DNA of 64,000 bases, from contig CAJTPP010000002.1 of the NCBI GenBank assembly GCA_910578235.1, positions 13,122 to 77,121 on the forward strand, given 5' to 3'. The stretch comes from an uncultured Clostridia bacterium. Lineage in GTDB: Bacteria > Bacillota > Clostridia > UBA1381. Each line of letters opens with the position of its first letter. Within the stretch, counting starts at the first letter, position 1. The notes beneath the pieces are model-generated. The model saw only the letters and a list, made by a program, of their open reading frames with translations, was not told the origin of the DNA and searched no databases. The position numbers and the translations under genes were made by a program. This document shows, piece by piece, positions 46,934-55,665 of this stretch.

Positions 46934-47545
46934 ATGAATGAAAAGAAAAAGTCAACAAAGTCAGACAAACTGCTTAATCTTATAATGTGTGTTATTGTAA
47001 TAGCGGTTCTTGCGGTTGCGGTTTACGCGACATACGGAAAGCTTTCTGAAAACATTAAGGATAAGGCAATCCAGAGCGGACAGGCGGAAGCGACGGTTGA
47101 ATATCTGGCAAAGCAGTCGGGTATGACGGTTGAGGATTATCTTTCACAGTACGGTTTGTCTGTTGGGGACACTATTACTGAGGATACGACAGAGACTGAT
47201 ATGCTTGACAATATGACGCTTGAAAATTATCTCAAGTACAACGGTGACGAGCAGACGGCAGACGAGGTTCTTGAGGGCGTTGGATTGAAGGATAAGGCGA
47301 CGAAAGATACTCTGTGGAAAGATTTTATGCCTATGGTTCCGACAGTATCGATTATCGGAGAGGAGTCCTTTAATCAGATTAAGGAACAGATGAATTTGGG
47401 CGATGAAGTAACACCTGATATGCCATATGGTGAATTTGAAAAGGTTTTGCAGGACGCGCAGCAGAAAAAGGCTGACGAGAACAATGCAGCCGAGACCGGT
47501 GAAAGTGGAGATGACGCTGAACCGACCGAGGCGCCGGCGGAATAA
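46934..47545 (+). CDS. Single-pass membrane protein with repeated helical modules
   Basis: The 203-residue protein has one membrane segment (about 14-34) with the N-terminus inside. The outer part contains degenerate repeats of the pattern SGMTVEDYLSQYGL and GLKDKATKDTLWKDF, then an acidic Glu/Ala/Pro tail ending PTEAPAE. The family is unrecognised. It is followed 24 bp downstream by a longer relative with the same modules, pointing to a duplication and a shared role at the cell surface. Confidence 0.8.
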   Translation: MNEKKKSTKSDKLLNLIMCVIVIAVLAVAVYATYGKLSENIKDKAIQSGQAEATVEYLAKQSGMTVEDYLSQYGLSVGDTITEDTTETDMLDNMTLENYLKYNGDEQTADEVLEGVGLKDKATKDTLWKDFMPMVPTVSIIGEESFNQIKEQMNLGDEVTPDMPYGEFEKVLQDAQQKKADENNAAETGESGDDAEPTEAPAE

Positions 47546-47569
47546 TAAATTGATAAGGAGATTATAACC

Positions 47570-48589
47570 GTGAGTGATGAAAAGAATTTGAATGAGGAAA
47601 ATGAAGTTGTTCAGGAGAATGACACTGAGGTAACGGAAGTAACAGAAACTGAGGCGTTAGAAGCTGAAAATACAGTGGCTGAGACGGAGACCGCTGAAGA
47701 AATCAGTGAAGTGTCCGATGATACTGCTGACGCTGTGGACGAAGCTTCAGACGCGGCTGAGAATGCGTTTGTTCAGGCTGAATCGGCTGAGAGTATTATC
47801 GGAGGTGCGCAGGAAGTTTCGGCTGAGGTGACGTCAGAAGCCGCTGCCGAGGCGGATGAAACTCAGACAGAGATAGCTGAGGCTGTCGCTGCCGCTCAGG
47901 AAGCGTACGGAACAGTTCAGAAAGAGGAAAAGAGAGTTGTAAACAAGGGCGCGGTTATTGCCATTGCGGTTGCGGCTGTGCTTGTAATTGTTCTTGTTAT
48001 TCTTGGAATAATGTTTGCTCCGAAGATGTTTAATGAATATAACAGACAGGGATACGTTGATGTAAGCGGACGCACAGTCGGCGAGGTCGCAAAAGAAGCC
48101 GGAATGGAGCTTAACGAGTTCCTTGAGGTTTACGGTCTTCCGGAGGATATGCCTGCAAACACAACAGAGAGCGCGGCATATAACAATATCCCGATCGGAA
48201 ATATGTCTCAGACATACGGTATGTCGGTAGACGAGCTAAAGGAAATGCTTAAAATGCCGGAAGAGGTGACAGAGGATACGCCATGGGGCGAAGCTCTTGC
48301 AAAAGTAACTCTCGGCGCATACGTTGGAGAGGACTATCTTGCTGAATTCAAAGAGTATTACGGACTTGGCGAGGATGTTACGGCTGAAACACTATGGGGC
48401 GAAGTAAGACAGACTGTTGAGGAAAAGCAGAGAGACGAAAGAATTCAGGCTGAAAAAGACGCTAAAAATGCCGAGAAGGAAGCTGCTGATGACACTGCGG
48501 CAGATGATACGGCGACAGAGGATAACGCATCCGCTGATACAACAGAAGCTCCCGCTGAGAACACAGCAACGGAAGCTCCCGCGGCATAA
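47570..48589 (+). CDS. Single-pass membrane protein, paralogue of the preceding gene
   Basis: The 339-residue protein starts at GTG nine bases after AAGGAG. Its first ~120 residues are highly acidic and Ala/Glu/Thr-rich (intrinsically disordered, cytoplasmic), a membrane segment follows (about 126-150), and the outer part has modules such as AGMELNEFLEVYGLPEDM, GMSVDELKEMLKMPEEV and DTPWGEAL / ETLWGEV. The tail ends in TEAPAEN and TEAPAA, like its neighbour. The long acidic N-terminus is absent from the neighbour. Function unknown. Confidence 0.8.
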   Translation: MSDEKNLNEENEVVQENDTEVTEVTETEALEAENTVAETETAEEISEVSDDTADAVDEASDAAENAFVQAESAESIIGGAQEVSAEVTSEAAAEADETQTEIAEAVAAAQEAYGTVQKEEKRVVNKGAVIAIAVAAVLVIVLVILGIMFAPKMFNEYNRQGYVDVSGRTVGEVAKEAGMELNEFLEVYGLPEDMPANTTESAAYNNIPIGNMSQTYGMSVDELKEMLKMPEEVTEDTPWGEALAKVTLGAYVGEDYLAEFKEYYGLGEDVTAETLWGEVRQTVEEKQRDERIQAEKDAKNAEKEAADDTAADDTATEDNASADTTEAPAENTATEAPAA

Positions 48590-48610
48590 TAATATTTGAT
48601 TTAAGATTGA

Positions 48611-48642
48611 AAGAGGATTGATATTTAAACAATCCTCTTTTT
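48611..48642 (+). terminator. Terminator after the paired membrane-protein genes
   Basis: A 10-bp stem (48611-48620 with 48630-48639) ends in five T residues. Confidence 0.85.
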
Positions 48643-48645
48643 ATA

Positions 48646-48674
48646 TTGAAAATATCCTGACATTATGATACAAT
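48646..48674 (+). promoter_or_regulatory. Promoter of hisHF
   Basis: TTGAAA (48646-48651) and TACAAT (48669-48674) with a 17-bp spacer lie about 100 bp before hisH. Confidence 0.65.
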
Positions 48675-48771
48675 AAATAACACATTGATATTTGACGCCT
48701 TATTTGCCCATGGATAAAGCGTTAAAATATTTTTTGTTATTTTTATGGGCAGAAAGGCTATGGAGATTATT

Positions 48772-49374
48772 ATGATAGCTATTATAGATTACGGTGCGGG
48801 AAATCTGCACAGCGTTAAAAACGCGCTTGATTTTCTGGGTGAACCTTGTGTGGTTACAGGCATTGGTGATGAGATTCTCGCGGCGGATAAGATCATTCTT
48901 CCGGGCGTCGGAGCTTTCGGAGACGCTATGAGCTGTATGCGTAAAAGCGGGCTTGTTGAGACTGTGAGAACCGCTGCCAAAAGCGGCAAACCGTTTCTGG
49001 GTATATGTCTGGGACTGCATTTGCTTTTTGAGGAAAGCGAGGAAAGCGAGGGCGTGAAGGGGCTTGGAATATTTGAGGGGAAGGCTGTCAGAATTCCCGG
49101 TCACGGTTTGAAAATTCCTCATATGGGCTGGAACAGCATCCGATCTGTTAAGGACAGCAGAATACTTTGCGGTCTCGGCAGTGATCCTTATGTTTATTTT
49201 GTGCATTCGTATTACATACAGCCGGGAAATAAGAGTATAGTGAGCGCGGTTACCGAATACGGCGGCGAGCTTGATATTGCGGTTGAGATGGACAATATAT
49301 TTGCGCTGCAGTTTCATCCCGAAAAGAGCGGCTGCACGGGTATGCGGATATTAAAGAATTTTACAATGCTTTAA
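48772..49374 (+). CDS. hisH: Imidazole glycerol phosphate synthase, glutaminase subunit
   Basis: The 200-residue class I amidotransferase has the nucleophile elbow [11 protein letters not shown] with catalytic Cys, and LQFHPEKSG with the His/Glu pair. It feeds ammonia from glutamine to HisF. ATG 48772 is chosen for the GGAG six bases upstream and the standard [11 protein letters not shown] start. hisF starts 12 bp after its stop. Confidence 0.96.
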   Translation: MIAIIDYGAGNLHSVKNALDFLGEPCVVTGIGDEILAADKIILPGVGAFGDAMSCMRKSGLVETVRTAAKSGKPFLGICLGLHLLFEESEESEGVKGLGIFEGKAVRIPGHGLKIPHMGWNSIRSVKDSRILCGLGSDPYVYFVHSYYIQPGNKSIVSAVTEYGGELDIAVEMDNIFALQFHPEKSGCTGMRILKNFTML

Positions 49375-49386
49375 GGAGATAAAAAT

Positions 49387-50148
49387 ATGTATGCGAAACG
49401 AATAATACCCTGTCTTGACGTGAAAAACGGCAGAGTGGTAAAGGGAGTTAATTTTGTTAATCTGATAGACGCGGGAGATCCTGTTGAGTGCGCTAAGGTG
49501 TATGACAGGGCGGGAGCGGACGAGCTTGTGTTCCTTGATATAACGGCGTCGTCTGACGCGCGTGAAACGGTTACGGATATGGTTCAGGCCGTTGCGAAGC
49601 AGGTGTTTATCCCGTTTACGGTCGGCGGAGGAATACGCACGGTAGAGGATTTTCGCGCAATACTTAATGCAGGCGCGGACAAGGTTTCGGTAAACAGCGC
49701 GGCTGTAAAGCGTTCAGAGCTTATCAGCGAGGCCGCGTCTAAGTTCGGCAGTCAGTGCGTTGTGTGCGCTATTGACGCGAAGCGCCGTGATAGCGGCGAT
49801 GGTTGGGAGGTGTATCTGAACGGCGGCCGCGTGAACACAGGTATAGACGCTCTTGAGTGGGCAAAGGAAGCGGAAAGACTCGGAGCGGGAGAGATACTGC
49901 TCACGAGTATGGACTGCGATGGTACGAAAGCCGGATATGATATCGAGCTTACGAGAGTGGTAAGCGAGAGTGTCAAAATTCCTGTCATTGCTTCGGGCGG
50001 CGCAGGCAGTATGGAGCATTTTCTTGACGCTTTTCGTGAAGGTAGAGCTGACGCTGTGCTTGCGGCAAGTTTGTTTCATTTTAAGGAAATAGAAATTATG
50101 GATTTAAAAAAATATCTTCGTGAAAACGGAGAGAGCGTCAGATTATAA
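49387..50148 (+). CDS. hisF: Imidazole glycerol phosphate synthase, cyclase subunit
   Basis: The 253-residue TIM barrel shows [15 protein letters not shown] (catalytic Asp11 region), the FTVGGGIR phosphate loop and [15 protein letters not shown] with the second catalytic Asp. With HisH it makes imidazole glycerol phosphate and AICAR in histidine synthesis. Only hisH and hisF are present here; the other his genes lie elsewhere or are missing. Confidence 0.97.
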   Translation: MYAKRIIPCLDVKNGRVVKGVNFVNLIDAGDPVECAKVYDRAGADELVFLDITASSDARETVTDMVQAVAKQVFIPFTVGGGIRTVEDFRAILNAGADKVSVNSAAVKRSELISEAASKFGSQCVVCAIDAKRRDSGDGWEVYLNGGRVNTGIDALEWAKEAERLGAGEILLTSMDCDGTKAGYDIELTRVVSESVKIPVIASGGAGSMEHFLDAFREGRADAVLAASLFHFKEIEIMDLKKYLRENGESVRL

Positions 50149-50266
50149 CATCGCAAAGATGTCTCCCGTCTTTGCGGACGGTGTGTTTCGCCAGGTTTTT
50201 CGAGGGAGACCGTTTTTGCTGAAAGCGGCGTATATGATATCTTATTGAGAAGGAGCGGAAAAGTAT

Positions 50267-50692
50267 ATGAGTAAAAAGAACAGAAGAAAGACGATTGCCC
50301 GAAAGGAAGAGGTTATACGCAAGGGAGAGTTTAGTATTGATGGCTCAAAAGCCTATATTATTTTCACTATAGTTATGTTTCATATTTTGCCTTTGTTTTT
50401 TGTAATGATGGGTGATAACGGACAAACGCTGCTGCTTCAGACATTTTTAATGATGCTTAATCCTATGTTTATAGCAATATCGGGACTCATATACGGAATA
50501 AAAAAAGGCTTTAACTTTAAATATCCGATTTTTATGACGATAATAGCGGCTTTGTCTATACCCATGTATTATGAGTTTGACGCGGGCGCGTATATGGCGC
50601 AGACCACCTTTATAATGGGTATTGTGTATTTAGTGTTTGCTGTAGGCTCAGCGGCTATAGGCGGTTTTGTGAAAAAACTGCTGAACTTTTAA
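50267..50692 (+). CDS. Small integral membrane protein
   Basis: The 141-residue protein has a basic N-terminus and four predicted membrane segments (about 30-48, 54-74, 84-98, 108-132). No family is recognised. It precedes the YcxB-like gene by 15 bp and is probably cotranscribed. GAAGGAG lies upstream. Confidence 0.75.
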   Translation: MSKKNRRKTIARKEEVIRKGEFSIDGSKAYIIFTIVMFHILPLFFVMMGDNGQTLLLQTFLMMLNPMFIAISGLIYGIKKGFNFKYPIFMTIIAALSIPMYYEFDAGAYMAQTTFIMGIVYLVFAVGSAAIGGFVKKLLNF

Positions 50693-50707
50693 CGGAGGAA
50701 AAGGCGG

Positions 50708-51208
50708 ATGGATAAAAAACTGTTTGGCGCATCAACGACAATGACGCCCGATATTTATAAGGAGTTTTACAGACTTTACTACAGGGAGCGGCTTAAGGTG
50801 TTTAGTATAATAGCGGCTCTGGCGGGTGTTATATTAATTGCGGGCGGAATATATCTGAACAGAAAAGGATTTGGGTACGTGTGGAGTCTTATAGCGGTGT
50901 GGATAGGAGCGGTGCTTATAATTTATCCGCGCGTTGCGTACAGGAAGCCTTATAAGAAATCTAAAGATCATAAGCAGACTACGCATTTTGCTTTTTATGA
51001 GGATTTTGTGGCTGAAAAAACAAATTCCAAGGGCGCGGATTATAAATATGCGGAGCTTGAACAGGTTATAGAAACTGATAAGTATATTATGATTTTTCAT
51101 GATATGAACAGTATAAGCATAGTTGACAAGAAAAATGTAAAGGGAAATATAGAAGAATTGTCAGAGTTTCTTAAAGTGAGAACAGCCTACAGGCGGATAA
51201 AAAAATAA
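50708..51208 (+). CDS. YcxB-like membrane protein
   Basis: The 166-residue protein has two membrane segments (about 34-50, 57-76) followed by a PH-like beta domain with HFAFYEDFVAEKTNSKGADY and a YAELEQVIETDKYIMIF core, typical of the YcxB-like family. The domain is thought to sit on the inner face of the membrane. Function unknown. CGGAGG lies just upstream of the ATG. Confidence 0.8.
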   Translation: MDKKLFGASTTMTPDIYKEFYRLYYRERLKVFSIIAALAGVILIAGGIYLNRKGFGYVWSLIAVWIGAVLIIYPRVAYRKPYKKSKDHKQTTHFAFYEDFVAEKTNSKGADYKYAELEQVIETDKYIMIFHDMNSISIVDKKNVKGNIEELSEFLKVRTAYRRIKK

Positions 51209-51274
51209 AAGTCAAAGGTCTGCGCGATAATTACCGTCTTTGGATTGTATTAAATATAGACGGGAGGGATAATT

Positions 51275-51925
51275 GTGGCACAGATACGGACTGAGAACAG
51301 ACGCGAGCTGATAAAACGGCGCAGACAGTGTTTGAGACGGCGGAGAATACGGAGTTTATTGATTTTGATTTTTATGGCTGTGGCAGTTGCGGCCGGAATT
51401 TCAGCCGGAGTTACAGCCCGTCGTAATATGAGAGGGCGTAGTGATGGAATACCGCTGTATTTACAGACTGACGAAAGGTGGAAAGATATGTCCTACGGCA
51501 GCAGCACTATTGGAATAAGCGGGTGCGGGCCGGTCTGCTTGTCAATGGCGGCAGCGGGAGTTATGGGTAATGAAGAATTTACGCCTGTTATGGCGGCGGA
51601 GTTTTCGGAGGAAAACGGTTATTATGTTTCGGGTGTCGGTACAAGCTGGGACTTGATGACGGACGGAGCGAAAAAAATCGGGCTTAAAGTAAATGAGCTT
51701 CCGTTGGATGAGGGCTTTATAAAAAAAGAATTGACGAGAGGACATCCTGTGATTTGCAGTGTGAAGCCGGGAGATTTTACGAATGAGGGACATTTTATAG
51801 TGCTGGTTGACTACAGAGACGGAATGATATATCTGAATGATCCGAACAGTGCGGAAAACAGCGCCGTTCCGTGGAGTTATGAGCGGCTTGAGCCGCAGAT
51901 AGGCGCAATGTGGTCTTACAGATAA
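51275..51925 (+). CDS. C39-like cysteine peptidase, membrane-anchored
   Basis: The 216-residue protein begins with an arginine-rich cytoplasmic tail, one membrane segment (about 27-46), then an extracellular C39-type papain-fold domain. Catalytic Cys84 sits in GCGPVCLSMAA and His173 in GHFIVLVDY; the third residue is in the following NDP motif. Such exported C39-like enzymes are usually single-domain peptidases or amidases of unknown substrate. GTG 51275 follows CGGGAGGG by six bases. Confidence 0.88.
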   Translation: MAQIRTENRRELIKRRRQCLRRRRIRSLLILIFMAVAVAAGISAGVTARRNMRGRSDGIPLYLQTDERWKDMSYGSSTIGISGCGPVCLSMAAAGVMGNEEFTPVMAAEFSEENGYYVSGVGTSWDLMTDGAKKIGLKVNELPLDEGFIKKELTRGHPVICSVKPGDFTNEGHFIVLVDYRDGMIYLNDPNSAENSAVPWSYERLEPQIGAMWSYR

Positions 51926-51963
51926 AAATACAGATGTGTGTTTATGCGCATATCTGTATTTTT
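51924..51963 (+). terminator. Terminator after C39-like gene
   Basis: A 12-bp stem (51924-51935 with 51952-51963) overlaps the stop codon and ends in five T residues. Confidence 0.75.
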
Positions 51964-52027
51964 GTGCCGCTAAGGTTATAATACCGCGGCGCATTTTTTA
52001 ATATGCGAAATATGAGCGGGGGTGGTA

Positions 52028-52183
52028 ATGGATATGCTGGAGTGTATATACGGATGTCTGAGAAACGTATACATAGCCATAAAAAGTATACAAAGGCGAG
52101 AAATCAGGCAAAGCAGTATTATCAGATTTTGTGTAAAAGACTTTAGGGAAAAGATTTTGAATATCCTGAGAAATTCATGTTAA
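52028..52183 (+). CDS. Possible small protein, 51 residues
   Basis: A short open frame begins MDMLECIYGCLRNVY, four bases after GGGGGTGG. It is basic (many Lys/Arg) with four cysteines and could form an amphipathic helix. It is the only candidate gene in the 416-bp gap between the C39-like gene and the HAD gene. No homologue is recognised, and it may be spurious. Confidence 0.3.
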   Translation: MDMLECIYGCLRNVYIAIKSIQRREIRQSSIIRFCVKDFREKILNILRNSC

Positions 52184-52300
52184 ACAGTGTGATATCGGTC
52201 AAAAGAAAAAATATGTGTTGCTTTAAAACGGATTTAAGGCGGGTCATGTGATTGCTGTCAGATTGGTTGAATAAAGCGGAGCGAAAAAGTGTGACAGCAT

Positions 52301-52339
52301 AAAAAGTCCGACGGCTTCAAAGAAGTGGCGGACTTTTTA
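52301..52339. terminator. Bidirectional terminator
   Basis: A 10-bp outer stem AAAAAGTCCG/CGGACTTTTT with an inner CTTC/GAAG hairpin lies two bases past the HAD gene stop and has T-runs in both directions. Confidence 0.85.
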
Positions 52340-52341
52340 TA

Positions 52342-52974
52342 TTACAGCAATTCAGTCCATTCCGTAATGTAACGGTCTGCGATTTGTTTCAGTATATCGG
52401 TTTCTTCGGCACTGGTTTCATCATATACGGCGCAGGTTATGAAGCCGCCTTTTTTCGCGCCGCGTATACCTGTTGAAATATCCTCAAACACAATACACTC
52501 TTCCGGAGGTATTCCTATACGTTTAGCGGCCAGAAGGTATACGTCGGGATTGGACTTGTTGACTCCGACTTCGGATGAAAAGGCGCACGCGTCAATATAC
52601 TGCCATACGCCGAGACGTAAAAACGCTGTTTTGCAAAGCTCCTCATAGCCTGAAGTGGCGATTGCTGTTTTTATTCCCGCGTCATGAAGTTTTTTTAGAT
52701 ATTTGTCCGCGTCTTTTTTGAGCGGAAGAGTGTTTTCGTATTGCTTGAACGCCATTTTTTTCAGCTCGTCCGATATTTCGGTGCATGACATTTTGAGTCC
52801 GAGTATATCCGATATCATAGGTATGGACTCCTCAAAGGTAAGCTCCTTATATCTTGCGGCATCTTCATCAGACAGCTCATGACCGTGTATTCTGAAAAAA
52901 TCTGTAAGCACGTCCCACCAGACATTCATTGAGTCAAGCAGTGTGCCGTCCACATCAAAAATTGCTCCTCGCAT
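52342..52974 (-). CDS. HAD-superfamily hydrolase (beta-phosphoglucomutase-like)
   Basis: The 210-residue protein has FDVDGTLLDS (nucleophile Asp and general acid Asp), a helical cap, ATSGY (motif II), KSNPDVYLLAA with the motif III Lys, and FEDISTGIRGAKKGG. It belongs to the group of sugar phosphatases and phosphomutases. The substrate is not predictable. It stands alone on the minus strand. Confidence 0.9.
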   Translation of the reverse strand: MRGAIFDVDGTLLDSMNVWWDVLTDFFRIHGHELSDEDAARYKELTFEESIPMISDILGLKMSCTEISDELKKMAFKQYENTLPLKKDADKYLKKLHDAGIKTAIATSGYEELCKTAFLRLGVWQYIDACAFSSEVGVNKSNPDVYLLAAKRIGIPPEECIVFEDISTGIRGAKKGGFITCAVYDETSAEETDILKQIADRYITEWTELL

Positions 52975-53077
52975 TATATCACCTCATTGTTACAGTATAC
53001 ACTAAATATGCTGATTTTTCAAGCGCGTAGGTAATATATATTTAAAAATACGACTTTTTTTAAGCCGTATTTTTGCA

Positions 53078-53107
53078 TTGACAATATATACCACAGAGTG
53101 TTATAAT
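53078..53107 (+). promoter_or_regulatory. Promoter of the GH105-like gene
   Basis: TTGACA (53078-53083) and TATAAT (53102-53107) with an 18-bp spacer lie 40 bp before the ATG. A 9-bp A/T-rich hairpin (53044-53074) ends in a T-run just upstream. Confidence 0.82.
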
Positions 53108-53147
53108 CAAAATAATGAATTTAAACATTAACGGGAGGGTTAATATA

Positions 53148-55298
53148 ATGGGATACTATTTTGATGACAGTGTAAGCATTAACGCCTATGAGGGAACTGA
53201 TCCAAAGGCGGTTATTTCTTCGCTTGCATATAGATATATGGGACAAAATCTGAAACACGGGCTGTATTACCGCGCTTACACAAACAACGGTATTGTCCGT
53301 ACAACGGACTACAGATATCTTGTAGACTTCAACAAAATTTTCCCCGAAAGTAAGGATAAAGACTGTGTGTGGGCGTTCGCAAGCGCGTACAGCGCCGGAA
53401 ACGCGAGCTATGGTTTTGATATAAACTGCTTCGGGCCTATGGTAATGTATGTGAACGGCGAGGTTGTATATAAATCGGACATTTTTAAGGAGAGATATTC
53501 TGAAACGGCCACAAGAGTTTTCTTTGATGTAAAGCAGGGCTGGAATGATATAAGAATACAGTTTAAGAAAACAAAAGCGGGTTTCGGCGCTCAGTTCGGC
53601 ACATGGATCGGCAAATGGGCGTTTTATACCATCATGCCTACAAAAGAGCGCACAGGTCAGGAGGGTTTTGTGTTTACGGAGCTTGTGCCTGATACTTATG
53701 AGCCTGAATTTGAGGTAGGTATGAGCGAAAAGGACTTTGCAAAGAAGCTGTATCCCGTCAGAGAATGGTCTGATGATGAAAAGAAGCAAGGCCAGCTTAC
53801 GCGTATGTTTGGTACTCCCGACGGACGTTACGCGGTCGGTTACACAAAAGCTTTTTTTGACGATATCAAGGATACAAAGCATAAATTTACTATTGAAACA
53901 AAAGGCGAGACGGTTGTCTATATTAATAAAGAAGAAATATTTTCCACAAAGGGCGGAAAGGAAACCTTTGAGGCCGATCTGCCGTTTGGCGCATATGATC
54001 TGCACGTGAAATGCATGTGCAGCGGCGGCGACTGGGGTTACACTCTTTCATGCGCGGACGCGAAGCTGAGCAATGCGGCATGTGTAAAGGGCACAGACGA
54101 TGTGTGGATGTATATCGGCACGTTTGACAACGATTTTGATTTTCCGTTTGATAAAGCGTCAGACATGCTGCATGTTGTGGGCGAGCCTAAAACATACTGG
54201 CGGATAGACGCGCCCGATACGTTTGTGAGACCGTACAATGAAAATGAGCATTTCGGAGACTGGGATTATCCGCTTGGTGTTACGCTGTACGGACTTCTGC
54301 ATACCGCTCTTCTGATAGAGTCGAAGGATTTACAGGAGTATATAAAGGCGCATGTCCAGTTATGCCTTGACACGCTTGAATACGCGCTGTGGGATAAACA
54401 GCAGTACGGTGGCGCGACAGGTATTCATAATCTGCTTACGAGCATAGACAGTCTGGACGACTGCGGCTCTTTCGCGTCCATGATGCTGGAGGTGCATAAA
54501 TATCTCGGACTTAAAGGTGTGAAGCCTGTGGCTGATTATGTGGGTGATTATATCTTTAATCATCAGGCGCGTCTTGACGATGGTACATTCTTCCGCAAGG
54601 AGATGATGCATCATTTCCACAATCAGACAATGTGGGCGGACGACCTTTATATGAGCGTCCCGTTTCTTACAAGATATTATGAGTTTACGGGCGATCAGAA
54701 GTATATTGATGACGCCGCAAACCAGTTTTTTGGCTTCAAAAAGCGCTTGTTTATGCCTGAAGAAAACATAATGTCGCATGTGTATGATTTTAAGTATGAC
54801 ACAAAGACGAATGTTCCGTGGGGACGCGGTAACGGCTGGGTGGTGTTCTCCATGACGGAGCTTCTGGAGAAGCTGCCGGAGGATCATACGAAAAAAGATG
54901 AGCTTATAGAATTTCTGAACACTCTATGCGAGGGTTATCTTGCGCTTCAGGACAATGAAGGTATGTGGCATCAGGTGCTTAACGATCATGAGTCGTACCC
55001 GGAAACCTCGTGTACGTCTATGTTTATATACGCTTTTTCGAGAGGTATCCGTTTCGGATGGCTGAAAAATCCCGAAAAGTACGTGAAGTCCATTTACAAG
55101 GCCTGGGAAGCGATTACTAAAATAAGCGTTGATACATGCGGCAATGTTTACGGTGTTTGCCGCGGCAGCGAGTTCTCGTTTATACCTGACTATTATAAAT
55201 ATGATCTGAGCTGGAGATTAAATGATACTCACGGTACAGGTATTGTTATGCTTGCCGGTATTGAGGTTATAAGACTTAGTAAATTTCTTGCGGAATAG
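53148..55298 (+). CDS. GH105-type unsaturated glycuronyl hydrolase with N-terminal extension
   Basis: The 716-residue protein lacks a signal peptide, so it is cytoplasmic. Residues about 375-716 form a GH105 (alpha/alpha)6 barrel like YteR/YesR: MWADDLYMSVPFL with the catalytic Asp (498/499), WGRGNGWVVFSMTELLE, and MWHQVLNDHESYPETSCTSM. Such enzymes remove unsaturated uronic acid from oligomers made by polysaccharide lyases, typically rhamnogalacturonan. The ~370-residue N-terminal part is beta-rich and not normally present in the ~370-residue GH105 enzymes. GGGAGGG eight bases upstream fixes the start. Confidence 0.88.
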   Translation: MGYYFDDSVSINAYEGTDPKAVISSLAYRYMGQNLKHGLYYRAYTNNGIVRTTDYRYLVDFNKIFPESKDKDCVWAFASAYSAGNASYGFDINCFGPMVMYVNGEVVYKSDIFKERYSETATRVFFDVKQGWNDIRIQFKKTKAGFGAQFGTWIGKWAFYTIMPTKERTGQEGFVFTELVPDTYEPEFEVGMSEKDFAKKLYPVREWSDDEKKQGQLTRMFGTPDGRYAVGYTKAFFDDIKDTKHKFTIETKGETVVYINKEEIFSTKGGKETFEADLPFGAYDLHVKCMCSGGDWGYTLSCADAKLSNAACVKGTDDVWMYIGTFDNDFDFPFDKASDMLHVVGEPKTYWRIDAPDTFVRPYNENEHFGDWDYPLGVTLYGLLHTALLIESKDLQEYIKAHVQLCLDTLEYALWDKQQYGGATGIHNLLTSIDSLDDCGSFASMMLEVHKYLGLKGVKPVADYVGDYIFNHQARLDDGTFFRKEMMHHFHNQTMWADDLYMSVPFLTRYYEFTGDQKYIDDAANQFFGFKKRLFMPEENIMSHVYDFKYDTKTNVPWGRGNGWVVFSMTELLEKLPEDHTKKDELIEFLNTLCEGYLALQDNEGMWHQVLNDHESYPETSCTSMFIYAFSRGIRFGWLKNPEKYVKSIYKAWEAITKISVDTCGNVYGVCRGSEFSFIPDYYKYDLSWRLNDTHGTGIVMLAGIEVIRLSKFLAE

Positions 55299-55321
55299 CG
55301 CTTTGGTCATAATTAACAAAC

Positions 55322-55354
55322 AAAAGACAGCGGACAGTGTGCCGCTGTCTTTTT
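55322..55354 (+). terminator. Terminator after GH105-like gene
   Basis: A 12-bp stem (55322-55333 with 55342-55353) ends in a T-run. Confidence 0.88.
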
Positions 55355-55527
55355 GTCGTCAAATTGAACAAAAAAGCACTGTTTTTTTTATAGACTTTTG
55401 AGTGTGTTTGATGGTATGATAAATATTACCAAAAAGAGTATATATAGCGCTTTTATAATGTTAATGGTAATTTTATACAAAACATTAAAAAAAAATAATA
55501 ATTTTTGCAATTTATTCACAAAAACTA

Positions 55528-55556
55528 TTGCAAAAACATATTGAATGCGCTATAAT
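55528..55556 (+). promoter_or_regulatory. Promoter of the second ABC importer
   Basis: TTGCAA (55528-55533) and TATAAT (55551-55556) with a 17-bp spacer lie about 110 bp before the first permease. The gap 55355-55665 holds no gene and is very AT-rich. Confidence 0.78.
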
Positions 55557-55665
55557 ATATTTGTTAGATTTTGGTTTTTGTGCAATTTTGTGGATATTTA
55601 TCCTGTTTTTAACATTTTTGCGCTTAAATTAAAACACAAACAGTAAATTTTAGGGAGGGTCTAAT

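Noticed and set aside
46912..46941. Nine-codon leader frame overlapping the start at 46934
   Set aside because: It could be a leader peptide, but the codons are unremarkable and the ATG is probably fortuitous around the RBS.
52880..52910. CCGTGTATTCTG inside the HAD gene
   Set aside because: It is explained by the protein-coding sequence and has no partner strand nearby.
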